From: Neisseriales bacterium
Lineage (GTDB): Bacteria; Pseudomonadota; Gammaproteobacteria; Burkholderiales; UBA11063
Direction of reading: 5' to 3'
DNA: 8,816 nucleotides
Assembly (NCBI GenBank): GCA_008017145.1
Contig: SSGY01000173.1
Location: 1 to 8,816 of the forward strand
The position numbers and the translations under genes were made by a program. Positions 1 to 5,860 of the stretch are shown here, piece by piece (within the stretch, counting starts at the first letter, position 1; every line of letters begins with the position of its first letter). Under the pieces are notes generated by a model that was not told the origin of the DNA, searched no databases, and saw only the letters and a list, made by a program, of their open reading frames with translations.

Positions 1-252
1 CGTGCGATTTATAATGATAAAGAAGTACTTAAAAAAATACGTAAATCGATAGACGAATATGCCATTAATCAAAAATCAATGGATCAACTCAAATCAGATT
101 CAAAAGAAATTGAAAAATATGTTAAAGAAACATACCAGTTAACTCCAACTATGTTCAAGAAACTTGTTAAAGCAACGCTTACTGTAAACGATAATGTCGA
201 TGAAATCATTGATGAAATGCAATTAATCCGCGATATTGCTAAAGAACAGTAA
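1..252 (+). CDS. C-terminal part of a small T4 DsbA-like DNA-binding protein (partial)
   Basis: The frame is open from the first base of the window to a TAA at 250-252, so the 5' end is missing; 83 residues are visible. The protein is charged, helical and without membrane segments. The second half, around residues 46-60 (KETYQLTPTMFKKLVKA), resembles from memory the core of phage T4 DsbA (KDELGVDGKMFNRLLAL), an 89-aa double-stranded DNA-binding protein linked to late transcription. The spacing of the helices on each side and the total size also fit. This is a by-eye comparison, not a profile hit, so the family is tentative. The gene is followed by a hairpin at 272-299 and then the glycosyltransferase in the same direction. 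If the match holds, a T4-like gene sits on the side of the attachment site taken here as host DNA, implying an older element there. It could instead be an unrelated small coiled-coil protein. Confidence 0.5.
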   Translation, partial: RAIYNDKEVLKKIRKSIDEYAINQKSMDQLKSDSKEIEKYVKETYQLTPTMFKKLVKATLTVNDNVDEIIDEMQLIRDIAKEQ

Positions 253-271
253 AAAGATAAAGAATTGTGAA

Positions 272-299
272 ATTTAGATGTACTTTTGTCTAAATCTCT
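272..299 (+). terminator. Weak hairpin terminator after the DsbA-like gene
   Basis: ATTTAGA (272-278) pairs with TCTAAAT (289-295) around a 10-nt loop, 20 bases after the stop codon, followed by a pyrimidine-rich tail (CTCTATTTT). The 13-mer at 287-299 (TGTCTAAATCTCT) recurs exactly at 1808-1820 just after the EF-P gene. The stem is AT-rich, so termination would be inefficient. Confidence 0.4.
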
Positions 300-364
300 A
301 TTTTAAGAAGCAAGATTAATGTTTAAGAGGTGGGGTTATCACTTATAATAATAAGATTAGTATT

Positions 365-1069
365 GTGATGCCAGTTTATCAGACCAATGAAATTTATTTA
401 CGAGAAGCTATAGAAAGTGTACTTGGGCAGACTTATTCAAATTTTGAATTTTTAATTGTAAACGATAGCCCGAATGATAATTCAAGGTTAGGGCAAATTG
501 CTGCAAGCTATAATGATAATAGAATTGTCTGGTTACAAAATAGGGTAAACAGTGGTATCGCTATTGCTTCAAATATTGGAATAGACCACGCGCAAGGTTC
601 TTTTGTTGCGATGATGGATCATGATGACATTTGCATCCCAACGAGACTTGAGCAACAATTGAGGTTTTTGATAGATAACCCTGACTTTGGTTTTGTTGGC
701 GGGCAAGCAGAGGCATTTTATCCAGATGGATCAAGTGTAAGTTTAGATTATCCTATTTCATCAACAAAGGAAGAGTTAAAACAGAGTTTTTTTAATGGAG
801 TGCCATTCCTAAATCCTAGCGTTATGTTTCGTACTTCAGCACTAAATACACTGAGATACGCATCACACTATAAAATATGTACTGATTATGATCTATTTGC
901 CAGATTAGTTTTTGTACAAAATATTATGGCGACTAATTTACCAAACGTTATTCTGCGTTATCGTTTTCATAATGCTAATACCTCATTTAACCAATATCTA
1001 CTTGCTGAACAAGAAACAAATGAAATTCAGCATTGGATTTTGCAACATGAAGCGATGCTAAGTAAGTAG
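365..1069 (+). CDS. Family 2 glycosyltransferase with a damaged or unusual start
   Basis: This is a GT-A fold GT2 glycosyltransferase, which moves a sugar from a nucleotide-sugar onto a surface polysaccharide or similar acceptor in the cytoplasm. Numbered from GTG 365, the visible marks are the first strand (MPVY, 2-5), NDSP (33-36), the metal-binding acidic motif MDHDD (84-88), FLNPSVMFR (148-156), TDYDLFARL (173-181, an ED/TDYDLW-type motif) and YRFHNANTS (199-207). GTG 365 and ATG 368 both fall inside the first beta strand. The frame stays open upstream from codon 320 and encodes the expected KISIVMPVY strand, but it holds no ATG, GTG or TTG before 365. A good AAGAGG lies at 325-330, 7 bases before an ATC at 338. 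Either translation begins at a rare codon, or the N-terminus is frameshifted at GGGG 332-335 from ATG 319, or the gene is decaying. About 240 residues is normal for a single-domain enzyme. Acceptor unknown. Confidence 0.8.
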   Translation: MMPVYQTNEIYLREAIESVLGQTYSNFEFLIVNDSPNDNSRLGQIAASYNDNRIVWLQNRVNSGIAIASNIGIDHAQGSFVAMMDHDDICIPTRLEQQLRFLIDNPDFGFVGGQAEAFYPDGSSVSLDYPISSTKEELKQSFFNGVPFLNPSVMFRTSALNTLRYASHYKICTDYDLFARLVFVQNIMATNLPNVILRYRFHNANTSFNQYLLAEQETNEIQHWILQHEAMLSK

Positions 1070-1080
1070 TTTATGTAATC

Positions 1081-1100
1081 AGTGTAAAATAGTGTAAAAT
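1081..1100. repeat. Perfect tandem duplication of a 10-mer
   Basis: AGTGTAAAAT occurs twice head to tail at 1081-1090 and 1091-1100, between the glycosyltransferase and EF-P genes. It may be a small slippage duplication or a pair of sites in the efp upstream region; no clear promoter could be built around it. Confidence 0.7.
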
Positions 1101-1216
1101 TACTACCTTTGATGCTATAAAAATAAGGTTAGACTACAAAAATCAATTAGAAACAATCAGATTTTGCTCGTCTAGTCCTAAACAAAAATATTTACCTATA
1201 ATAAAAAGGAACCAAT

Positions 1217-1792
1217 ATGAAAGAAAAAGCAGTCGATCTTCGTCCAGGTTGGATTATTCAGTATGAAGGTCGTCAATTTGCCGTATTAAGTACACGTACA
1301 GTTAAATCAGGTACAGGTGGCGGTGCATTTATACAAACAGAAATGAGAAATATTCAGACAGGTTCAAAGGCTCAAACAGCGTTTAGATCTACTGATTCAA
1401 TTGAACGTTTGTCAACAGAAGAGTTGGAGTGTACTTTCTTGTATAAAGAAGGTGAAAACTACGTATTCATGAATATGGAAGATTACAGTCAAATTACAGT
1501 AACACCTGATACAATTGGTGATGATGTTGTCTTTTTATCTGATGGTATTAACGTTAGACTTAAATTAGTTGATGGAAGCGTTCTTGCTGTAGAATTTCCA
1601 ACAACAATCGTTTGTACTGTTGTTGAAACAGATCCACAAATTAAAGGTGCTACAGCAACAGCTATGGACAAACCAGCGATACTGGATATAGGTATCCGTG
1701 TGGTTGTACCTTCTTTTGTTAATCTTGGCGAAAAAATTGTTCTAAAAACTGCAACCAGGGAATATTCAGAGCGTTATAAAGAAGCAAAATAG
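1217..1792 (+). CDS. efp: Elongation factor P with a non-canonical functional loop
   Basis: EF-P binds between the P and E sites of the ribosome and relieves stalling at polyproline stretches. The 191-residue length is standard. The N-terminal KOW-like domain covers about 3-62, the central OB domain 66-126 and the C-terminal OB domain 130-188. The last contains the family signature in recognisable form (ETDPQIKG, PAILDIGIRVVVPSFVNLGEKI, TREYSER). FRSTDSIERL and the overall pattern look alphaproteobacterial. The start is ATG 1217, behind AAGGA (1206-1210) at 6-base spacing. The oddity is the loop that reaches the peptidyl-transferase centre. E. coli has KPGKGQAF with modifiable Lys34; here it is K30-SGTGGG-AF, one residue longer, with Thr33/Gly34 at the tip and no Lys or Arg there. 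Neither EpmA-type lysylation at Lys34 nor EarP rhamnosylation at Arg32 would have its usual target. The gene stands alone between two regions with mobile-element features. Confidence 0.95.
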   Translation: MKEKAVDLRPGWIIQYEGRQFAVLSTRTVKSGTGGGAFIQTEMRNIQTGSKAQTAFRSTDSIERLSTEELECTFLYKEGENYVFMNMEDYSQITVTPDTIGDDVVFLSDGINVRLKLVDGSVLAVEFPTTIVCTVVETDPQIKGATATAMDKPAILDIGIRVVVPSFVNLGEKIVLKTATREYSERYKEAK

Positions 1793-1866
1793 CTCTTTAG
1801 TTGAGGATGTCTAAATCTCTCAATGGTAAAATTATTTTCTGCTACAACGTAGTCTAAGACAAATTT

Positions 1867-1902
1867 ATTAGCTCAAATATCTAAAGAGATAATTGAGCTA
1901 AT
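1867..1902 (+). terminator. Long hairpin downstream of efp
   Basis: ATTAGCTCAA (1867-1876) pairs perfectly with TTGAGCTAAT (1893-1902), and inside it TATCT (1878-1882) pairs with AGATA (1887-1891) around an AAAG loop, with one A/A mismatch between the two stems. It lies 75 bases after the efp stop codon. There is no clean T-run, so it may terminate weakly or protect the mRNA 3' end. Confidence 0.55.
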
Positions 1903-2011
1903 ATTCATTTAAATTTATATTATTTCATAATGTAATATTATCTTATTAATCTTCATTAGTCGTTAAAAAATCATTAGTAAACTGTTCAAATTTGAGCTAA
2001 AATTATCTAAA

Positions 2012-2051
2012 TAATAAATTCACTATTATAACAATAATAGTGAATTTATTA
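2012..2051. repeat. 18-bp perfect inverted repeat
   Basis: The arm 2012-2029 is exactly complementary to 2034-2051, leaving a 4-nt AACA loop; the arm core is AAATTCACTATTA. It is in the 353-bp gene-free gap 1793-2145, which otherwise holds only the hairpins at 1867 and 2087 and AT-rich sequence. It is too AT-rich and lacks the T-tail of a standard terminator. A protein-binding palindrome, a cruciform or a relic of a mobile element end are all possible. Confidence 0.75.
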
Positions 2052-2086
2052 ACAGCCTTTTGATATTGTATTATTAGGATAAAGAG

Positions 2087-2113
2087 AATCCCAGTTTAAT
2101 ACTGGGATTTTAT
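2087..2113. terminator. Rho-independent terminator, probably bidirectional
   Basis: AATCCCAGT (2087-2095) and ACTGGGATT (2101-2109) form a 9-bp stem with loop TTAAT, followed on the plus strand by TTATT. Read on the minus strand it follows the stop codon of the protease-like gene (2146) by about 36 bases, with a TTCTCTTT tail. It sits between two convergent transcription units and can serve both. Confidence 0.75.
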
Positions 2114-2145
2114 TAAGTGTATGCTTAAAAGAATATATTCAAAAT

Positions 2146-2880
2146 TTAATTATATTCAAGAACTTTTGCATCATGAAATACCACTTTTGAATATGGGCAA
2201 ATAAGTGCACCAAAAATTGAATGATCTCCAATACCTCTTACCGTTATAGCAACTATACTGTTTCCAGAGACCCACGCACCGCCGCTATCAGTTTTATCTA
2301 TTGTTAAATCATCATCTAAGATGGCTATTTTTCCATCATGGTCAATTACGTCAATAATATCAGATATTTTATTTTCATCATTTATAATTTTATTGCTATC
2401 TTTGTCATCAAATGCATAGATTGCCGTAGGTCTGTCAATATATTTTGATAATTGATCTGGTTTACAATGTTGTGCAATATCATATTTAGGTGTAAAAATT
2501 ATTGGTTTACTAAGTTTCAAAAGCGCCAAACTTGAATTGGGAATTAACTTCCAGCCAATGTTTTTTTTAGTACTAAATAAATTTACTGAGCTGGACAAAT
2601 TAGTTCCGTATCCAATTTTAGTGTCATCATCAGGTGTGCTTACGTCTATTTCACTTAAATCTTTATTGTAAACACATTCAGAGGAAGTTAACACAACCAA
2701 TGGATTTAATAAAACGCCAAGACATGTGCCATTTGATTGTATATTGGAAACTGATTGACGATAATCAAAGTCTATTTTTACAACTCTATCATTATTCATT
2801 ATATTGTCTGCATGAGTATTAGCAATAAATATCATTGAAGCTAATCCAAAAATCGAAAGGTAATTTGTATTCATAGACAT
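2146..2880 (-). CDS. Secreted trypsin-fold protein with a degenerate catalytic triad
   Basis: Residues 1-24 form a signal peptide (hydrophobic stretch about 8-20, cleavage likely after THA-24), so the product is exported. The rest reads as an S1-family beta-barrel: GTCLGVLL around C53, VVLTSSECV (62-70), LALLKLSKPI (118-127) and TDSGGAWV (197-204). In active S1 enzymes the second block reads TAAHC and the third DIALLKL. Here the catalytic His is Glu68 and the catalytic Asp is Ser117, while the nucleophile Ser199 is kept in a DSGG context. C53 and C69 match the chymotrypsin C42-C58 pair; C139 and C228 could form a second bridge. ATG 2880 is preferred because GGAG lies 8 bases upstream, closer to ideal than for Met3. 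The frame is intact over 244 residues, so this looks like a maintained pseudoprotease, perhaps a binding or regulatory protein, rather than a dead gene. Its substrate or partner is not evident. Confidence 0.75.
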   Translation of the reverse strand: MSMNTNYLSIFGLASMIFIANTHADNIMNNDRVVKIDFDYRQSVSNIQSNGTCLGVLLNPLVVLTSSECVYNKDLSEIDVSTPDDDTKIGYGTNLSSSVNLFSTKKNIGWKLIPNSSLALLKLSKPIIFTPKYDIAQHCKPDQLSKYIDRPTAIYAFDDKDSNKIINDENKISDIIDVIDHDGKIAILDDDLTIDKTDSGGAWVSGNSIVAITVRGIGDHSIFGALICPYSKVVFHDAKVLEYN

Positions 2881-2955
2881 TTCATTATCTCCGTAGTAAT
2901 TACGCTGAATAGTAATAAATTATAGCATTGAATTTGCTATTCTAATGTGTAAATA

Positions 2956-2985
2956 TTGACATGATTAGCTATGTTGCGCTAGGAA
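2956..2985 (+). promoter_or_regulatory. Degenerate copy of the phage-type promoter
   Basis: TTGACA (2956-2961), an 18-base spacer and TAGGAA (2980-2985). The block from 2954 differs from 6758 onward at only one position over the first 26 bases and then degenerates. No credible gene follows: ATG 2985 and ATG 3000 both run into TAA at 3009. It is most likely a remnant of a prophage promoter unit on the left side of the attachment site. The gene-free stretch 2881-3398 otherwise holds the direct repeats, the tRNA-like fragment and the hairpin listed below. Confidence 0.55.
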
Positions 2986-3130
2986 TGCTAGCTACTACTA
3001 TGGTAAGGTAAATAAACGGAGAGCTCAGCTTGGACATATTAACACTAAAATGGTAATTGAATCGATGGTAAACTTATTTCTAACGGGGGCGTAATTAGGG
3101 GTATAAGATGAAAGGTAATTATTAGCTTTA

Positions 3131-3149
3131 GTCACTGTATGGTCACTGT
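3131..3149. repeat. Two 8-bp direct repeats one helical turn apart
   Basis: GTCACTGT occurs at 3131-3138 and 3142-3149, 11 bases apart start to start, about 45-63 bases from the tRNA-like core at 3194. Same-face direct repeats near a core site are typical of integrase arm or excisionase sites, but here that role is inferred from position only. Confidence 0.5.
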
Positions 3150-3193
3150 GTTATTTTATTCTGTTTCAACTGGTTGATTTAGTTGAGTTTTAC

Positions 3194-3213
3194 TGGCGGA
3201 AAAGGCGGGATTT
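3194..3213 (-). other. tRNA 3'-end fragment, probable prophage attachment site core
   Basis: Read on the minus strand this is AAATCCCGCCTTTTCCGCCA. It has the anatomy of a tRNA 3' end: end of the T-loop (AAAT), 5-nt T-stem strand (CCCGC), 7-nt acceptor strand (CTTTTCC), discriminator G and CCA. The G discriminator and the CCGCCA ending recall tRNA-Ser. The sequence just upstream on that strand (revcomp of 3214 onward) is AT-rich and cannot form the rest of a tRNA. A solitary tRNA tail of this size is the normal product of phage or island integration into the 3' end of a tRNA gene. Because the tRNA body is missing on the right, the inserted element should lie to the right and the original downstream flank to the left. 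Confidence 0.6.
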
Positions 3214-3359
3214 ATCTTATATTCTAATATATACCTGTTTTAATTTAACTATTCTAACGGACTGAATTTTTTAGGTCAATTTCGTGCCATTTTCGGCAAA
3301 ATTAACTAGTATTATTAATCATGCGTTATTCATTATAGCACATCATTAATCATACTCAC

Positions 3360-3384
3360 AGCGCTCTATCATGTGCGCTTTTTT
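3360..3384 (+). terminator. Hairpin with T-run just upstream of a small phage gene
   Basis: AGCGC (3360-3364) pairs with GCGCT (3375-3379) around a 10-nt loop and runs into six Ts (3379-3384). It ends 4 bases before the GGAG ribosome binding site of the 53-aa gene. It may end a transcript entering from the att side, or act as an attenuator in that gene's leader. ATTAATCAT occurs twice upstream (3314-3322, 3345-3353). Confidence 0.5.
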
Positions 3385-3398
3385 ATTGGAGTATCATT

Positions 3399-3560
3399 AT
3401 GAAAATTAAATCTAACCATCCCCTAGCCCACCACGGATTAATTGTTGGTCAGCAAGTAAATCACAACGGCATTAGTTACAATGTCATGTCTGATGATTTT
3501 GGTGTGTATGATTTAGAACCAGAGCGATTATGTTCGTGGAAGAAAAGGCACTCATTTTAA
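3399..3560 (+). CDS. Small 53-aa phage-type protein of unknown function
   Basis: ATG 3399 follows GGAG (3388-3391) at 7 bases, and TAA is at 3558-3560. The product begins MKIKSNHPLAHHGLIVGQQV and ends RLCSWKKRHSF. It is small and soluble, with histidines clustered near the N-terminus, an acidic middle (SDDFGVYDLEPE) and a basic C-terminus; the pattern GLIVGQQVNHNGISYNVMSDDFGVYDL suggests a compact beta fold. No family is recognised. It lies about 185 bases inside the predicted prophage, between a T-run hairpin (3360-3384) and a hairpin just after its stop (3571-3592). This isolated, terminator-bounded layout is typical of small phage accessory genes. Confidence 0.7.
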   Translation: MKIKSNHPLAHHGLIVGQQVNHNGISYNVMSDDFGVYDLEPERLCSWKKRHSF

Positions 3561-3570
3561 TTTATTGTTA

Positions 3571-3592
3571 CCAACCATAGCACAATGGTTGG
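3571..3592 (+). terminator. Hairpin after the 53-aa gene
   Basis: CCAACCAT (3571-3578) and ATGGTTGG (3585-3592) make a perfect 8-bp stem with loop AGCACA. The tail (CATTTC) is weak. It contains the ATG at 3585 that would otherwise be the upstream start of the next frame, which argues against that start. Confidence 0.65.
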
Positions 3593-3641
3593 CATTTCAA
3601 GTAAAATACCTGACTTGAAAAACAAATATAAGGTTTTAAAG

Positions 3642-4433
3642 ATGCTGGCATTATTTAGTGTATTTATAGTAACAATCATTTCTGGATTAGTTGCCGTCAC
3701 TGGCGGTAATGGCTTAATTTTGATGCCTTCACTTCTTATGATGAATTATGATATTAAAGAAGTAATGGTATTAATTCGAGTTAGCGCTGTTGTATTTGTA
3801 CTATTTAATTTGTTTGCATTAATAAATGGTAAGCAAATACCAAAATTTGATAAGCGTGATCTTACAATTACAGTCACATCATGTTTAAGTGTTCTATTGA
3901 GTATCTCACTACTAAGCAAACTCGACAATACCAGCCTAATGTTTATCATTTCAATCATTCTAATTGGGTTATTTTTATTAGTTATGTTTAAGCCAAAAGG
4001 TTCATACTTAGCTAGTTTCTTTATGTGTACTCTACCAATATTTGCAGGAATTTGTGGCAGTGCTGTTGGTGGTGCTGGACTTATTATCAGTATATTGTAC
4101 ACACTTCTAGGCTCTACTCACATTGAAGCAGTACAAAAACGAATCATTCCATCGTTAATCATTCAAATTTTATCTTTTGCTACTTTTCTGAGTCAAGGGA
4201 TTAGTGTTTCAACCAGTCTACTAGTTACGGTAATTATAGCTACGGCTATTTCTGGATATCTAAATATGAAGATATTTCTTAATTTAAGCCCAAAGAACGG
4301 CAAAATACTATTTTATGCAAGTTTTATATTCTCAATCGGCAATCTTTTGGAAGATGCCTTTGAAAATATTTTAGAAGCCAAAGGCTTGGACTGGATAAAT
4401 ATTGTTCATATATTAAAAAATATCTTTAGCTAA
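3642..4433 (+). CDS. TSUP-family (TauE/SafE-like) membrane transporter
   Basis: A 263-residue, very hydrophobic protein with about eight membrane segments and the two-repeat layout of the TSUP family: SGLVAVTGGNGLILMPSLL (14-32) opens repeat one, and AGICGSAVGGAGLIISILYTLLG (135-157) opens repeat two. Known relatives export or import sulfite, sulfoacetate, taurine-related compounds or other small organic anions; the substrate here cannot be told. ATG 3642 is chosen because AAGG (3630-3633) lies 8 bases upstream. The in-frame ATG at 3585 has no ribosome site and lies within the hairpin of the previous gene; it would add 19 hydrophilic residues. The gene converges on the MFS gene and ends inside its own hairpin (4424-4456). 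Its position just inside the attachment site makes it likely prophage cargo. No riboswitch is visible on this side. Confidence 0.8.
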   Translation: MLALFSVFIVTIISGLVAVTGGNGLILMPSLLMMNYDIKEVMVLIRVSAVVFVLFNLFALINGKQIPKFDKRDLTITVTSCLSVLLSISLLSKLDNTSLMFIISIILIGLFLLVMFKPKGSYLASFFMCTLPIFAGICGSAVGGAGLIISILYTLLGSTHIEAVQKRIIPSLIIQILSFATFLSQGISVSTSLLVTVIIATAISGYLNMKIFLNLSPKNGKILFYASFIFSIGNLLEDAFENILEAKGLDWINIVHILKNIFS

Positions 4434-4456
4434 GGTTATTTATCACTTAGCTAAAG
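4424..4456. terminator. Hairpin spanning the TSUP stop codon
   Basis: CTTTAGCTAAG (4424-4434) and CTTAGCTAAAG (4446-4456) form a perfect 11-bp stem with an 11-nt loop; the TAA stop (4431-4433) is in the left arm. It separates the two convergent transporter genes. There is no T-run, so the termination role is uncertain. Confidence 0.6.
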
Positions 4457-4546
4457 CATCTGGTTTCACAAATCAATTCATGTAGACAACCCAATTTATA
4501 ATTTAGATTGAACATCCAGCTATTTCAAAAAATTTGGCTCAGTAAA

Positions 4547-5722
4547 CTACTTAGCACTTTTACGAACGATTAAAAGAATCGGCAATGAGAGAACTTGTAT
4601 TGCAACAGAAAAAACAACTAACCATATCAATGAATGATCATAAAGATACCCCATTGCTGCACTACCCAAAAACCAGAAAACTCCATAGCCAGTATTAAAT
4701 ACGCCATAAGCAGAAGATCTTTTAGATGCTGGAACCATATGAGCAACTATTGCTTTCATTAGAGATTCATGTGCTCCAACGCCGATGCTCCACAATAACA
4801 TTCCGATAATAACCCATACTAAATTACCATAAAACACTAGTGGTGCAAAAATACAGCTAATAATAGTCACTATAATTAATATTATGAAACCTTTTTTATC
4901 ATATAAATACCCTAGCAATGGAGCGCTAATTGAGTTTATTCCCATGCTAAGCGCATAAATTACAGGAATCCAGATTTTGTTAAATTCATGCATTTTTTCA
5001 AAATGGTATGAAATTAGCGCAAAATCAGTAAATCCTGCGGCAACTAATGATGCACCAAGTAAGTAAAGCCAGTAGGTACGATTCATTCCTGAACCATGAA
5101 TTACATATTGAGACTCGCCTTCAAGCTGTGCAGGATCTGGGTAGAAATGTTTTGCCATAATGACCAGAGAAATAGCACAAACTGCAGGAATTAGCAGCCA
5201 AGCAAAGCTATGCTGATAACTACCATTAAAATACATCACAAGAATAACAATAAGAGGTCCAAGCATTGCGCCAAATTGGTCTAACGCTTCATTCAAACCA
5301 AAAGCCCACCCCATGCCTTCAATTTTCCCTGCATGTGCAAGCATAGCATCTCTTGCTGGATTTCGGATGGCTTTACCCATTCGTTCACAGACAAGTAATC
5401 CCGCCGCAACTGGCCATTGATTAGTTAAGGCTAATGCTGGTACCGCAAGTAAATTTATGATATATCCTGCTATAGTAATTGTCCAGTAGCGCCCAGTTTT
5501 GTCTGCTATATAGCCAAAGACTAAACGTAAAGCGTAGCCAATTAATTCGCCAAAACCTGCAACCAGTCCTACTGTAGTAGCACTTGCGCCAAGAAGTAAT
5601 AGGTATGGTCCCATGATGCCGCGTGCACCCTCATAGGTCATATCGGCAAAAAAACTAATAACACCAAAGAAAATAACGAATTTAAGAGCATTAGAAGGGG
5701 TAAATTTTGTGATACTACGCAT
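4547..5722 (-). CDS. MFS transporter under fluoride riboswitch control
   Basis: A 391-residue, 12-segment major facilitator. Motif A is clear in the loop between helices 2 and 3 (GYIADKTGRYW, about 70-80), with the matching GYLYDKKG in the second half. ERMGKAIRNPARDAM and LNEALDQFGAMLGPL mark helices 4-5 of drug/metabolite-type efflux members. The start is ATG 5722: GGAG lies 5 bases upstream (GGAGTAGCTATG), while the GTG at 5746 has no ribosome site and lies in the leader hairpin. The leader (5723-5860) holds a fluoride aptamer and a possible expression platform, so the gene should be induced by fluoride. The protein may export fluoride or deal with a consequence of fluoride exposure. It is not related by sequence to the known fluoride exporters CrcB/Fluc or CLC-F. 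A neighbouring metal- or anion-linked role is equally open. Placement suggests prophage cargo. Confidence 0.88.
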   Translation of the reverse strand: MRSITKFTPSNALKFVIFFGVISFFADMTYEGARGIMGPYLLLLGASATTVGLVAGFGELIGYALRLVFGYIADKTGRYWTITIAGYIINLLAVPALALTNQWPVAAGLLVCERMGKAIRNPARDAMLAHAGKIEGMGWAFGLNEALDQFGAMLGPLIVILVMYFNGSYQHSFAWLLIPAVCAISLVIMAKHFYPDPAQLEGESQYVIHGSGMNRTYWLYLLGASLVAAGFTDFALISYHFEKMHEFNKIWIPVIYALSMGINSISAPLLGYLYDKKGFIILIIVTIISCIFAPLVFYGNLVWVIIGMLLWSIGVGAHESLMKAIVAHMVPASKRSSAYGVFNTGYGVFWFLGSAAMGYLYDHSLIWLVVFSVAIQVLSLPILLIVRKSAK

Positions 5723-5746
5723 AGCTACTCCAGTTTGTAATTTCAC

Positions 5747-5792
5747 TTTGTAGGTTTGAGGCTATTAAAAATAACACTCAAGGAGCTACAAA
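5747..5792 (-). promoter_or_regulatory. Leader hairpin of the MFS gene, possible riboswitch expression platform
   Basis: On the minus strand TTTGTAG (5792-5786) pairs with CTACAAA (5753-5747), and inside it TGAG (5780-5777 region) pairs with CTCA (5760-5757), around an AT-rich loop. It lies between the aptamer and the ribosome site. CTCC at 5785-5782 could also pair with the GGAG of the MFS ribosome site (5731-5728), so control could act on translation. Which of the two is used cannot be decided by eye. Confidence 0.5.
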
Positions 5793-5802
5793 TCTTAAAC
5801 AA

Positions 5803-5852
5803 GTAGGAGTCATTAGCTAATGCAGTTTATAGAATGGCGAACTCCATCGCCA
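5803..5852 (-). promoter_or_regulatory. Fluoride riboswitch aptamer (crcB motif)
   Basis: Minus-strand reading gives all the landmarks of the crcB motif in order. P1 is TGGCGA (5852-5847) with TCGCCA (5840-5835). The loop TGGAGT (5846-5841) carries GGAGT, which pairs with ACTCC (5810-5806) as the defining pseudoknot. Then come AAACTGC, a very short second stem, and TAATGACTCCTAC ending at 5803. The conserved GATG after the first P1 strand, AAACTGC and ATGACTCCTAC all match the published consensus as I know it. P3 is unusually short (GC/GC around ATTA). The promoter at 5861-5890 would start transcription just before P1. Fluoride binding in this class turns the downstream gene on. Confidence 0.87.
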
Positions 5853-5860
5853 AGGCAATA

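Noticed and set aside
1197..1202. TATAAT just upstream of efp as a -10 box
   Set aside because: Transcription would start inside or after the ribosome binding site at 1206-1210, and no -35 box is at the right distance.
1489..1671. Open frame on the minus strand inside efp (60 codons)
   Set aside because: It lies wholly within the certain EF-P gene, has no ribosome site and encodes a low-complexity mirror product.
2634..2822. Plus-strand open frame opposite the protease-like gene
   Set aside because: The minus-strand frame has a signal peptide and a recognisable fold; this one has no ribosome site or family features.
3585..3641. Upstream ATG 3585 as the TSUP start
   Set aside because: It lies in the arm of the hairpin ending the previous gene and has no ribosome site; ATG 3642 has AAGG at 8 bases.
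3746..4102. Minus-strand open frame opposite the TSUP gene
   Set aside because: It is antisense to a clear membrane transporter, and its composition is the mirror of the transporter codons.
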